Shown here piece after piece: positions 36,455 through 44,359 of a stretch of DNA of 64,000 nucleotides. Under the pieces are notes generated by a model. It worked only from the letters and a program-made list of their open reading frames with translations, made no database searches and was not told the origin of the DNA. The translations under genes were made by a program, and so were the position numbers. Position 1 is the first letter of the stretch. The number at the start of each line of letters is the position of its first letter. The DNA comes from XN24 sp035514535 (GTDB lineage: Bacteria > Pseudomonadota > Gammaproteobacteria > Steroidobacterales > XN24): NCBI GenBank assembly GCA_035514535.1, contig DATKAZ010000003.1, forward strand, positions 1-64,000, in the 5' to 3' direction.

Positions 36455-38865
36455 GCATTCTGCGGAACAGGCAGCTGACCTGGCCGGCAGTTATTACCGT
36501 CGCAATCGGCACCGGTGCGACGATACTGATGTTTTCCGTCGTCAATGCCGTGCTGCTCAAGCCGTTGCCTTACCCGAACGCAGAGCGGCTGGCGGTCGTA
36601 TGGATGGACCTTCGTACGCGTGACCTCGACGACATGCCGTTTTCGCCTGGCGATTTCTTCGATCTGAGAAGCCAGACAACCGTATTCGAAGATCTCGCCG
36701 CCGCGTTCACTTTCCGCCAGGACTTGTCCGGCGACGACGAGCAGCCGGAGCAGGTGACAGTGGCGGGCGTGACGACGAATCTGCATGCTTTGCTTGGCGC
36801 GCGCGTAATCGCGGGGCGGCCGTTCAACTCCATCGATGCAACGCCGCAGGCCGGTGATGAAGCCGAACCACTTCCGACGATCGGGATCATCAGCCATGCG
36901 TTGTGGCAGCGGCGCTACGGGGGCGACCCGGATATCGTTGGCCGCACGATAGACCTGCAGGGGCAGCCCCTGCAGGTGGTCGGCGTGCTCGCGCGGGACA
37001 ACGAGCTGCTGTTTCGCGCGGGCTCCGACGTCGCGCCGCGTCCTGACGTGTGGATCGCGTTGCGGTTTGACGAGACTACCGCGCAGCGTGACCTGCTGTT
37101 CATGCGCGTAGTCGGCCGCCTTCGCGAGGGCGTTTCGTACGCGGCCGCGCAAGCGCAACTCGACACGGTAGCGGCGGACATTCGGGAACGCTTCCCGGTC
37201 AAGGCATCGGCGAACATGCAGATTCGGCTGGAGCCGATGCACGCGGACCTCGTGCGCGACGTCCGGGGGGCGGTACTCGCGCTGGCGGGCGCGGTTGCGC
37301 TCGTTCTGCTGATTGCGTGCGCGAACGTCGCCAATCTGCTGCTCGTACGTGTTTCGCAGCGCGAACGGGAGTTTGCCGTACGATCTGCGATCGGGGCGTC
37401 GCGCTGGCGGCTGGTGCGGCAGGTTTTGGGTGAAAGCGCCTTTCTCGCGCTGGCAGGCGCGGCCGTCGGCGTCGCGCTTGCATTTTCGGGCCTGCGGCTG
37501 CTGCAGGCGCTCAACCCCGCAGGACTGCCGCGAATGGACGCACTCGCGATCGATGCAGTGGTTCTCAGCTTCACGGCGATGCTTGCGTTTACGGCTGCAT
37601 TTCTGTTCGGCATGGTGCCGGCGATGCGCGCGTCACGGCCGATGCTCGCCACGTCGTTGCGCACAGGCACACGGACAGCCGGCGGCCCAGGTGGAAATTC
37701 ACTGACGCGCGCCGTTGCGGTGTCGGAGGTAGCGTTGTGCTTTGTATTGGTCGTCGCATCGGTATTGATGCTGAAAAGTTTCGTCGCGCTGCAAGGCGCG
37801 GATCTGGGTTATGCGCCGAGTGGCATTCTGACTTTCACGGCGCAGGTGCGGGGCGAACCTGATGAACGCGCGCAGGCGATGCGCGTTCTGCGCGAGCGGC
37901 TCGAGTCGCTGCCGGGCGTACAGGCGGTAGGCGCCGCGACGCCGATCCCGCTGGATGGGTCGATCATGAACATGCGCTGGGGCGTGCCGGCAGCCGCGGC
38001 GGACCCCGAACTGTTTCAGCAGGCGAACATGCATTTTGTATTGCCCGAGTACTTTGACACTGTCCGTGCGCGCGTGCTTGCCGGCCGGACTTACTCGGAG
38101 GCGGACAACCAGGTCGGCGCTCGCACGGTCGTCATCGACGACGTGCTGGCCACGAAGGCGTTCGGGTCGGCGGCAGCTGCCGTCGGTGAATCACTGCTGT
38201 TCCGGCTAGGCGATGAGCCAGAGCTATTTCAGGTAATTGGGGTGGTCGCGCACCAGCGGCACCAAAGTGCCGCCGCCGATGGCCGCGAAACGCTGTTTCT
38301 AACGCATGGGCAGGATAATTACACGGCGCCGGCGCGCTGGCTCGTGCGAACTTCTGCCGACCCGATGAGTCTTGTGCCGCTCGTGCGTGCCGAAGTCAGC
38401 AGGTTGGATGCGGCCGCGGCGGTCGCCGACATCGTTCCGATGCAGGCGCTGGTCGACCACGCCCAGGCACCGACGCGCCTTGCTTTGATGTTGATCGGCG
38501 TGTTCGCTGTAATTGCCACGGTGCTTGCCGTCGTCGGCCTTTACGGCGTCCTTGCGGCAAGCGTCAGGCAGCGCACGGTCGAGATCGGCGTGCGGATGGC
38601 GTTTGGCGCGTCACCACTGCGCATCTTTCGGCAGACTGTCGGGCAAGGCGTGGCTCTCGGTCTGCTCGGGATTGCCATTGGGCTGGCGGCTGCGCTCGCG
38701 TTGTCCCGTGTGATCGCCGGGATGCTGGTGGACGTCTCACCAACCGACGCGTCGACGTATGCGCTCGCTGCCGTCGTATTCCTCGCCGTCGTCGCGCTCG
38801 CTTCCTGGGTCCCGGCGGCGCGCGCCGCGCGACTTCAACCGCTGCTTGCCTTGAGGGACGAGTGA
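36451..38865 (+). CDS. Permease P10, double-FtsX ABC permease
   Basis: P10 (804 aa) overlaps the preceding gene by ATGA. Like P1 it has a shortened leader (SILRNRQLTWPAVIT) and lacks the LRFALR motif found in the middle members. Coupling regions are EFAVRSAIGASRWRLVRQVL and EIGVRMAFGASPLRIFRQTV, and the tail QPLLALRDE. Its C-terminal half resembles P4. The gene is followed, with one shared base, by another small secreted protein gene. Confidence 0.92.
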   Translation: MSILRNRQLTWPAVITVAIGTGATILMFSVVNAVLLKPLPYPNAERLAVVWMDLRTRDLDDMPFSPGDFFDLRSQTTVFEDLAAAFTFRQDLSGDDEQPEQVTVAGVTTNLHALLGARVIAGRPFNSIDATPQAGDEAEPLPTIGIISHALWQRRYGGDPDIVGRTIDLQGQPLQVVGVLARDNELLFRAGSDVAPRPDVWIALRFDETTAQRDLLFMRVVGRLREGVSYAAAQAQLDTVAADIRERFPVKASANMQIRLEPMHADLVRDVRGAVLALAGAVALVLLIACANVANLLLVRVSQREREFAVRSAIGASRWRLVRQVLGESAFLALAGAAVGVALAFSGLRLLQALNPAGLPRMDALAIDAVVLSFTAMLAFTAAFLFGMVPAMRASRPMLATSLRTGTRTAGGPGGNSLTRAVAVSEVALCFVLVVASVLMLKSFVALQGADLGYAPSGILTFTAQVRGEPDERAQAMRVLRERLESLPGVQAVGAATPIPLDGSIMNMRWGVPAAAADPELFQQANMHFVLPEYFDTVRARVLAGRTYSEADNQVGARTVVIDDVLATKAFGSAAAAVGESLLFRLGDEPELFQVIGVVAHQRHQSAAADGRETLFLTHGQDNYTAPARWLVRTSADPMSLVPLVRAEVSRLDAAAAVADIVPMQALVDHAQAPTRLALMLIGVFAVIATVLAVVGLYGVLAASVRQRTVEIGVRMAFGASPLRIFRQTVGQGVALGLLGIAIGLAAALALSRVIAGMLVDVSPTDASTYALAAVVFLAVVALASWVPAARAARLQPLLALRDE

Positions 38866-39338
38866 TGCATGCACGGACTTCTCCGTGCCGGACGCGCGTG
38901 AGCGGCTTCTGCTTGTTTTTGGTTGTACTTGCCTGGAGTGGCTGTCGGGTTGCGCTGGCCGATACTTGTACGTCGCTGGAGCGGGCAGACTGGGTCCTTG
39001 CCGATTGGGTGTCCGCCAAGGGCGCGACGGAGTCGTGGCATCGTGCTGGTCCGCGTACCTTCGAGGGCGCCGGCACCTCCGGATCCGGCAGCGAGACACT
39101 GCGGCTGGTCGAGATGTCGGGAAAGGTGTTCTACATCGCCAAGGTCGCCCACAACGAGCTGCCGGTAGCGTTCAAGCTGGTCGATTGCAGTGATGTGCTG
39201 CTCGTGTTCGTGAACCCGGCACACGATTTCCCGCGCCGGCTCGAGTACCGTCGCACGGCCGCCGATGCGATGACCGTGGCCGTCAGCGACGGCGCCGACC
39301 GCGGCTTCGAGATTCACTTCCGCAAGGATGGAACGTGA
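38865..39338 (+). CDS. Secreted DUF6265-like (lipocalin-type) protein
   Basis: The 157-residue product has a signal peptide with a twin-Arg-free basic start and hydrophobic core (FCLFLVVLAWSGC) ending near ALADTC; SGC is not a good lipobox because a tryptophan precedes it. The mature part has the DUF6265 landmark VFVNPAHDFPRRLEYRR near its end. An ATG sharing one base with the P10 stop (TGATG) and preceded by GAGGGACGAG is used; a GTG one codon earlier is possible. The first part of the family core (the usual LAGCW motif) is altered to ERADWVLADWV, so the protein may be diverged. It repeats the pattern of a small secreted beta-barrel after a permease seen after P9. Confidence 0.75.
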   Translation: MHARTSPCRTRVSGFCLFLVVLAWSGCRVALADTCTSLERADWVLADWVSAKGATESWHRAGPRTFEGAGTSGSGSETLRLVEMSGKVFYIAKVAHNELPVAFKLVDCSDVLLVFVNPAHDFPRRLEYRRTAADAMTVAVSDGADRGFEIHFRKDGT

Positions 39339-39340
39339 GC

Positions 39341-39388
39341 ATGACTGCGGTTCAATATGACCCGTCGGTGGCATTGCGCGATGAATAG
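39341..39388 (+). pseudogene. Relic of a permease C-terminus before ATPase 2
   Basis: The 15-codon frame MTAVQYDPSVALRDE-stop ends with DPSVALRDE, matching the invariant permease endings (DPMVALREE in P9, QPLLALRDE in P10). It follows the DUF6265-like gene by 2 nt and precedes the ATPase 2 ATG by 3 nt. The simplest reading is that a permease gene once stood directly upstream of ATPase 2 and was deleted or replaced except for its last dozen codons. Confidence 0.6.
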
Positions 39389-39391
39389 GTC

Positions 39392-40066
39392 ATGAGTAAT
39401 AAGACAATGATTCAACTGAACAACATAGGTCGGAGTTACGACACCAAGGCCGGCCGCACCTGGGTGCTGCGCCAGGTCACGCTCGACATCGGCAAGGGCG
39501 ACTTCGTCAGCGTGATGGGACCCTCGGGCGCCGGCAAGTCGACGCTGTTGAACGTCCTCGGCATGTTTGACGGCGACTGGTCGGGCGAGTACTGGCTCGA
39601 CGGCCACCCCGTACACGAGCTGCCGCAGAAAAAACGCGCCGACCTCGGGCGTCGGCACATCGGTTTCGTCTTCCAGCAGTACCACTTGCTGGACGACCTG
39701 ACGGTCTACGAGAACCTCGAGATTCCGCTGACCTACCGCGACGTGCCGCGCGGCGAGCGCGAAGGGATCGTCGCCGACATGCTCGACCGCTTCGGCATCG
39801 TCGGCAAGAAGGACCTCTATCCGTCGCAGCTGTCTGGTGGGCAGCAGCAGCTGGTGGCGGTGGCGCGCGCGATGGTCGCGAGCCCCGCGCTGATCCTCGC
39901 CGACGAGCCCACCGGCGCGCTGCACTCGGACCAGGGCCGGATGATCATGCAGACCCTCAAGCAGCTCAACGACGCGGGCACGACGATCGTGCAGGTGACC
40001 CACTCCGAGGAGAACGCGGCCTACGGCGACAGGATCATCCGCCTGCGCGACGGCTGGATGGATTGA
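39392..40066 (+). CDS. ABC transporter ATP-binding protein 2, with variant motifs
   Basis: The 224-residue ATPase has Walker A GPSGAGKST (about 43-51), signature LSGGQQQL (147-154), Walker B LILADEP, and the H-loop histidine in QVTHSEENA. Two positions are unusual: the arginine that normally follows LSGGQQQ is leucine 154, and the D-loop reads GALHS, with histidine 178 replacing the near-invariant aspartate. ATPase 1 has the standard residues at both places. The Q-loop segment VFQQYHLLDDLTVYENLEIPL is normal. It may have altered ATP-site communication between monomers, or work as a heterodimer with ATPase 1; this is inference. It lies next to a permease relic and just before the regulator gene. 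Confidence 0.93.
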   Translation: MSNKTMIQLNNIGRSYDTKAGRTWVLRQVTLDIGKGDFVSVMGPSGAGKSTLLNVLGMFDGDWSGEYWLDGHPVHELPQKKRADLGRRHIGFVFQQYHLLDDLTVYENLEIPLTYRDVPRGEREGIVADMLDRFGIVGKKDLYPSQLSGGQQQLVAVARAMVASPALILADEPTGALHSDQGRMIMQTLKQLNDAGTTIVQVTHSEENAAYGDRIIRLRDGWMD

Positions 40067-40092
40067 TTGAGGCATGTAGCCGGGTCTCCCCC

Positions 40093-40098
40093 TATACT
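40093..40098 (+). promoter_or_regulatory. -10 element of a probable leaderless promoter for the response regulator
   Basis: TATACT at 40093-40098, one mismatch from TATAAT, lies 6 nt before the ATG at 40105, and no Shine-Dalgarno sequence precedes that ATG. Transcription would start at or next to the start codon. The best -35 candidate, TTGAGG at 40067-40072, is 20 nt away, which is long. The element would let the regulator be made independently of the sigma-54 transcript. Confidence 0.4.
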
Positions 40099-40104
40099 CG
40101 CCGG

Positions 40105-41460
40105 ATGAAGAAACGACCCCCCCGGATACTGGTCGCGGATGACCAGCGCGACGTGCTCGAGGCGCTGCGCCTGCTGCTGAAGGGCGAGGGTTACCAGACC
40201 GAGAGCTTCAGCCATCCGAACGCGCTGATCGAGGCGCTACGCCTGCACGCCGCGGATGCGGTGCTGATGGACCTCAATTACACGCGCGACACGACCTCGG
40301 GAGACGAGGGGCTGGACGCGATCGGGCGAATCCGCGCCTTCGATGCGCATACGCCGATCGTGGTGATGACGGCGTGGGGCACGATCGAACTCGCGGTTGA
40401 GGCCATGCGCAGGGGCGCGCAGGATTTCATCGAGAAGCCGTGGGACAACGCGCGCCTCCTGACCGTGCTGGGCACCCAGGTCGCGCTCGGCCAGGCGCTG
40501 CATCGCGCCCGCGCGCTGGAAGCCGAGAACCGGCAGCTGCGCGGCAGCGTCGACGAGATGATCGCCGCCTCACCGGTCATGCAACCCGTCCTCGAGACCA
40601 TCGACCGGGTGGCGCCGGCGGATGCCAACGTGCTGATCACCGGCGAAAGCGGCAGCGGCAAGGGGCTGGTGGCGCGCATGATTCATGAGCGCTCGCCGCG
40701 CCGGGAGCGCAGCCTGGTCGTAGTGAATATTGGCAGCCTGGCAGAGACCGTGTTCGAGAGCGAAATGTTCGGCCACGTAAAGGGTGCGTTCACGGACGCG
40801 CGCTCCGACCGCGTCGGACGTTTCGAGCTGGCGGACGGCGGTACGTTGTTCCTCGACGAGATCGCCAACCTGCCGGTGGCCCAACAGGCGCGCCTCCTGC
40901 GGGTGCTGGAGGACGGCGAGTTCGAGCGGCTTGGTTCCTCGCGCACCCAACAGACCGACGTGCGCGTGCTGGCGGCGACCAATGCCGACATCGATGCGGA
41001 AGTCGAGTCCGGCCGGCTGCGCAGCGACCTGCTTTACCGGCTGAACACGATCCATATTAACCTGCCGCCGCTGCGCGAGCGTGGCGAGGACATCGTGCAT
41101 CTCGCGCAACGCTTCCTGGAACGCCATGCGCGGCGTTATGCACGATCCGTGGAATCGTTTAGCGATTCGGCCCTCTCCGCATTGCGTCGCTATTCCTGGC
41201 CCGGCAATGTTCGCGAGCTCGATCACGTGATCGAGCGCGCGGTGCTGATGTGTCGCGGCGCCGCTCTCGGTCCCGCGGACCTGCGGCTGGACAGCGGCGC
41301 GGCAGCAGCCGATCGTGGGCCGATGACCCTCGACGAGGCGGAACACGAACAGATCAAGGCGGCATTGGCCCGCCACGACGGCAACGTCGTCACCGCCGCC
41401 GATGAGCTGGGCCTGAGCCGCTCCGCCCTGTATCGCCGCATGGAGAAATACGGGCTGTGA
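40105..41460 (+). CDS. Sigma-54-dependent response regulator (NtrC family)
   Basis: The 451-residue activator has a receiver domain with phospho-acceptor aspartate 56 (AVLMDLNYTRD) and the threonine/lysine switch residues (VVMTAWG, FIEKPWD). An AAA+ domain follows with Walker A GESGSGKG (about 180-187), Walker B GGTLFLDEIANL and arginine fingers in LLYRLN, and a Fis-type helix-turn-helix closes the protein (TAADELGLSRSALYRRMEKYGL). The sigma-54-contact loop reads GAFTDA (227-232) rather than the classic GAFTGA. An in-frame GTG/ATG-like start at 40063 would overlap ATPase 2; the ATG at 40105 is preferred because the receiver begins there. It overlaps its kinase gene by GTGA and probably activates the promoter at 9109. 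Confidence 0.93.
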   Translation: MKKRPPRILVADDQRDVLEALRLLLKGEGYQTESFSHPNALIEALRLHAADAVLMDLNYTRDTTSGDEGLDAIGRIRAFDAHTPIVVMTAWGTIELAVEAMRRGAQDFIEKPWDNARLLTVLGTQVALGQALHRARALEAENRQLRGSVDEMIAASPVMQPVLETIDRVAPADANVLITGESGSGKGLVARMIHERSPRRERSLVVVNIGSLAETVFESEMFGHVKGAFTDARSDRVGRFELADGGTLFLDEIANLPVAQQARLLRVLEDGEFERLGSSRTQQTDVRVLAATNADIDAEVESGRLRSDLLYRLNTIHINLPPLRERGEDIVHLAQRFLERHARRYARSVESFSDSALSALRRYSWPGNVRELDHVIERAVLMCRGAALGPADLRLDSGAAAADRGPMTLDEAEHEQIKAALARHDGNVVTAADELGLSRSALYRRMEKYGL

Positions 41461-42788
41461 GCCGTGCGCGCAAGCTGCGTTCACAGGATCGCTTGCTGGT
41501 CCTGGTCCTCGTTTCGCTCGCGCCCGCGTGGCTGATCGCCGCCGTGTTCCTGTGGCACTGGCAGGCCGATGCAGCCGCGCGCTGGACACTATTGGCGCTC
41601 ATGTCCCTGTTCGCACTCGGTGGCGCGCTGGCGGCCCGGCGGCATGTCGTGCATCCGCTGCAGTCTTTGGCCAACCTCCTCGAGGCGTTACGCGAAGGGG
41701 ACTATTCGCTGCGTGGCCGCAACGTGGATCCGGATGATGCGGTCGGTGAGGTCATGGTCGAAGTCAATACCTTGAGCCGAACGCTGCACGACCAGCGGCT
41801 CGAGGCACTCGAGGCCGGTGTGCTTCTGCAGAAAGTCATCGCCGAGGTCGATCTCGCGGTATTCGCTTTCGATGCGGAGCGTCGCCTGCGGCTTGTGAAC
41901 CGCGCAGGCGAGGCGCTCCTCGGTGCCAGGGCGGGCCAGTTGCTGGACCGGCCCGCTCGCAGCCTGGGACTCGCACCGATGCTCGACGAGGCGTCCGGCC
42001 ACATTGTTTCGCACGTTTTTCCGGGCGGGGCGGGACGCTGGGAGATCCGCCGCCGCAGCTTCCGCGAGGGCGGCCGGCCCCACGAACTGCTGGTGATCTC
42101 AGACCTGAGTCGCGCGTTGCGCGAAGAGGAACGGCAGGCCTGGCAGCGACTGGTGCGCGTCATCGGCCATGAGCTCAACAATTCCCTCGCGCCAATCAAG
42201 TCCATGGCCGGCATGCTGCAGCGGCTGATCGGCCGCCAGTCCCTTCCGGACGACTGGCGCGAGGATGCCAACGCGGGCCTGGTGGTGATCCACGACCGCG
42301 CAGAGTCGCTGAGTCGATTCATCGGCGCGTATGCCAGGCTCGCCCGTTTGCCGGCGCCGTCACGCAGCTCTGTGGACTTCCCGGCGCTGCTGCGCCGCGT
42401 GGCCTCGCTGCACGGCAACGTCGTCGAAGTCGTAGCCGGGCCGCAGGTCGAGCTCGAGGCAGATGCGGACCAGCTGGAGCAGGTGCTGATCAACCTCGTC
42501 AAGAATGCGGTCGAGGCGGCCGGGGCGCGCGGCAGTGTGCGCGTGCGCTGGCGCAGCGAGCACGGCAACCTGAAGGTCGAGATCGAGGACGACGGCCCCG
42601 GCCTGGCGCGCACCGACAACTTGTGGGTACCTTTTTTCACCACCAAGCCCGGCGGCACCGGGATCGGGCTGGTGCTCAGCCGGACGATAGTTGAAAACCA
42701 CGGCGGCACCATATCGCTCGAGAACCGCACGACCGGCCGCGGCTGCCTCGCCCGCATCGCGCTGCCGCTGGCAGGCACGAGATCGTAG
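41457..42788 (+). CDS. Sensor histidine kinase (NtrY-like)
   Basis: The 443-residue kinase has two closely spaced membrane helices (about 13-35 and 43-61) with almost no periplasmic loop, then a HAMP-like linker, a PAS domain (AVFAFDAERRLRLVNRAGEALLG), the phospho-acceptor box RVIGHELNNSLAPIKSM (histidine near 238), and ATP-binding motifs NLVKNAVEAAG, EDDGPGL and GGTGIGLVLSRTIVENHGG. The missing periplasmic sensor suggests that it detects a signal inside the membrane or cytoplasm, perhaps an antimicrobial compound or membrane stress. It starts at a GTG overlapping the regulator stop and is the last gene of the run. Confidence 0.92.
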   Translation: MSRARKLRSQDRLLVLVLVSLAPAWLIAAVFLWHWQADAAARWTLLALMSLFALGGALAARRHVVHPLQSLANLLEALREGDYSLRGRNVDPDDAVGEVMVEVNTLSRTLHDQRLEALEAGVLLQKVIAEVDLAVFAFDAERRLRLVNRAGEALLGARAGQLLDRPARSLGLAPMLDEASGHIVSHVFPGGAGRWEIRRRSFREGGRPHELLVISDLSRALREEERQAWQRLVRVIGHELNNSLAPIKSMAGMLQRLIGRQSLPDDWREDANAGLVVIHDRAESLSRFIGAYARLARLPAPSRSSVDFPALLRRVASLHGNVVEVVAGPQVELEADADQLEQVLINLVKNAVEAAGARGSVRVRWRSEHGNLKVEIEDDGPGLARTDNLWVPFFTTKPGGTGIGLVLSRTIVENHGGTISLENRTTGRGCLARIALPLAGTRS

Positions 42789-42853
42789 ACGGTGAACGGA
42801 ACGATGAGACTTGGGACAATACTTGCAAGGCCTCGCCTGCCCGGTGGTGCACT

Positions 42854-43320
42854 GTGACTGAATCTCTTGGCCTGCAACAACTTTGGCTGTTCGCCGTCAC
42901 GGTGCTGATTGTTAACATGACGCCGGGCGTCGACTTGATGCTGACGCTCGCACGCACCCTGCAGTTCGGCGCGCGCGCTGGTCTCACCGTCGCCCTCGGC
43001 ATCACCACTGGTTGCCTTGTGCACACCCTGGCGGCAGCCAAGGCCTCACGACCAACGTGTTGAACCCTAAAGTCGCGATCTTCTTCCTGGCTCTCCTGCC
43101 GCAGTTCATCGCCCCTTTCTCGGCGCACAAGACCCTCGCCTTCCTGGCGCTGGGCGGGTGGTTTATCGCGCAGAGTTTGCTGTTCCTCGTGCTGTTCGTG
43201 TGGCTGGTCTCGCCTCTGCGCCGCTTCCGGCCGGGCCCCGCAGTGCATCGCGCGCTGAACGCCATCGGCGCTGGACTATTCGTCGCGCTCGCCGCACGGC
43301 TAGCGCTGGCGGAGCGTTGA
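42854..43320 (+). pseudogene. LysE/RhtB-type exporter, internally deleted and frameshifted
   Basis: The first frame (from GTG 42854) encodes the normal N-terminus of a LysE family exporter, VLIVNMTPGVDLMLTLART and ALGITTGCLVHTLAAA, then runs into a stop at about 43061. A second frame resumes with GLTTNVLNPKVAIFFLALLPQF and continues to the normal end at 43320. Family members have about 205 residues; here the central 55-60 residues are missing and the two halves are out of frame, so a deletion at about 43038-43050 is likely. The halves are otherwise well conserved, pointing to recent decay. Confidence 0.8.
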
Positions 43321-43326
43321 TCGCGC

Positions 43327-43731
43327 TCAGTGCCAGAGCGCCAGGATCAGCCCGTAGAGGGTGAACTGGGCCGTGTGGTAGCCGCCATTGATCAGCCAGA
43401 GCTTCAGGCTTTTCCGCTCGAACAGATAGTTGATGCCGAAAGACGCCGCGACCCAGCACAGCCCGGCGGAGAATCCCGCACCGAGGCCCAGTGCGAGCGA
43501 GGGCGCCGGGCCCAGAAACATCGCGAACACGAAGGCGGCCACGAGCGCCAGCAGGAATGACACGCCGAAGATCATCGCCGGATTTCCAGCAGCGGCCTGC
43601 TCGGGAGTCAGGCCGCTGGCCGCCAGCCAGGCCTTGTGGAACAAGGCGGGCGAGTACCACAGCCCGCCCAACGCGAACGCCGAAACCGCCGCGGCCAGCA
43701 CGGCCAGGTAATTGATCGTTACCCCTTCCAT
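43327..43731 (-). CDS. DUF1761 membrane protein
   Basis: The 134-residue protein has four predicted TM helices and the DUF1761 start INYLAVLAAAVSAFALGGLWYSP, with an ending that includes a YHTAQFTLYGLILALW helix. The family has no assigned function. AGGAGAGG precedes the ATG. It lies 31 bp downstream of the SRPBCC gene on the same strand and is probably the last gene of the TetR operon. The stop is 6 nt from the end of the LysE pseudogene on the opposite strand. Confidence 0.85.
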   Translation of the reverse strand: MEGVTINYLAVLAAAVSAFALGGLWYSPALFHKAWLAASGLTPEQAAAGNPAMIFGVSFLLALVAAFVFAMFLGPAPSLALGLGAGFSAGLCWVAASFGINYLFERKSLKLWLINGGYHTAQFTLYGLILALWH

Positions 43732-43762
43732 CGTCCTCTCCTTCTGCGTGTTGTTGTCGTTG

Positions 43763-44359
43763 TCAGTCGAGATTCTCTGCGCTGTCGCTGGCGGCCTCGG
43801 GCGCAGGCGGCGTCAGTACGCTCCAGTCGACGGGTCCGCGCGTGAAGCGCTCAACCAGCCGTTCCAGCGTCCAGGCGTTTCCCTGGTCAAAGAACGCGCG
43901 TAACTCGAGGTGGCCTGGTGAATCGGTGTAGCCCACGCCGGATATGGCGACCCGACTTTGGCCGTCGCTGTGCGGCGTGATCTCCACGACCGAGAACAGG
44001 TCCGCAAGCAGCTCTGCGTGCGGGAAGTCGGGAGGCGCCTGCATGGCCTGGAACGCCAACATCCGGCCCGGTAGAAAGGCAAGGATGCGGCTCTGGATGT
44101 TGGCCGGATCGCCCGGCCGGGCGTGCGGATCGTAGCTGGTCTCGATGCGCCCGCCGAGACGCAGGTCAATGCAGGCGAAGGGCACGGCCCATTCCATCCA
44201 GCCCCCGGCCGTGCTGAATGCTTCCCACACTGCGGTGGGCGGTGCCGGCACGACGGCCTCGTGGCGCAACACGAAGCTGCCCTCGGCGGGCTCGTAGGAC
44301 GTGTTGGCCACCGCCGCGGCGGAAAGCAGCAAGGTGACAAGCGGAAGGCTGGCGGTCAT
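43763..44359 (-). CDS. Secreted SRPBCC (START/AHSA1-like) domain protein
   Basis: The 198-residue product begins with a short signal-like helix (ASLPLVTLLLSAAAVANTS), followed by the SRPBCC pattern LRHEAVVPAPPTAVWEAFSTAGGWMEW and a strand GGRIETSYD typical of the AHSA1 branch. The domain forms a deep hydrophobic ligand cavity. It overlaps the TetR regulator gene by ATGA, so the two are cotranscribed and probably respond to the same ligand. The final 20 residues are acidic and non-conserved. Confidence 0.8.
   Translation of the reverse strand: MTASLPLVTLLLSAAAVANTSYEPAEGSFVLRHEAVVPAPPTAVWEAFSTAGGWMEWAVPFACIDLRLGGRIETSYDPHARPGDPANIQSRILAFLPGRMLAFQAMQAPPDFPHAELLADLFSVVEITPHSDGQSRVAISGVGYTDSPGHLELRAFFDQGNAWTLERLVERFTRGPVDWSVLTPPAPEAASDSAENLD

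Noticed and set aside
40063..40105. Earlier start for the response regulator
   Set aside because: The added 14 residues precede the first receiver strand, and a -10 element lies inside them.
42854..43320. Programmed frameshift in the LysE-type gene
   Set aside because: A frameshift alone would not explain the missing 55-60 central residues; no slippery sequence at the junction.
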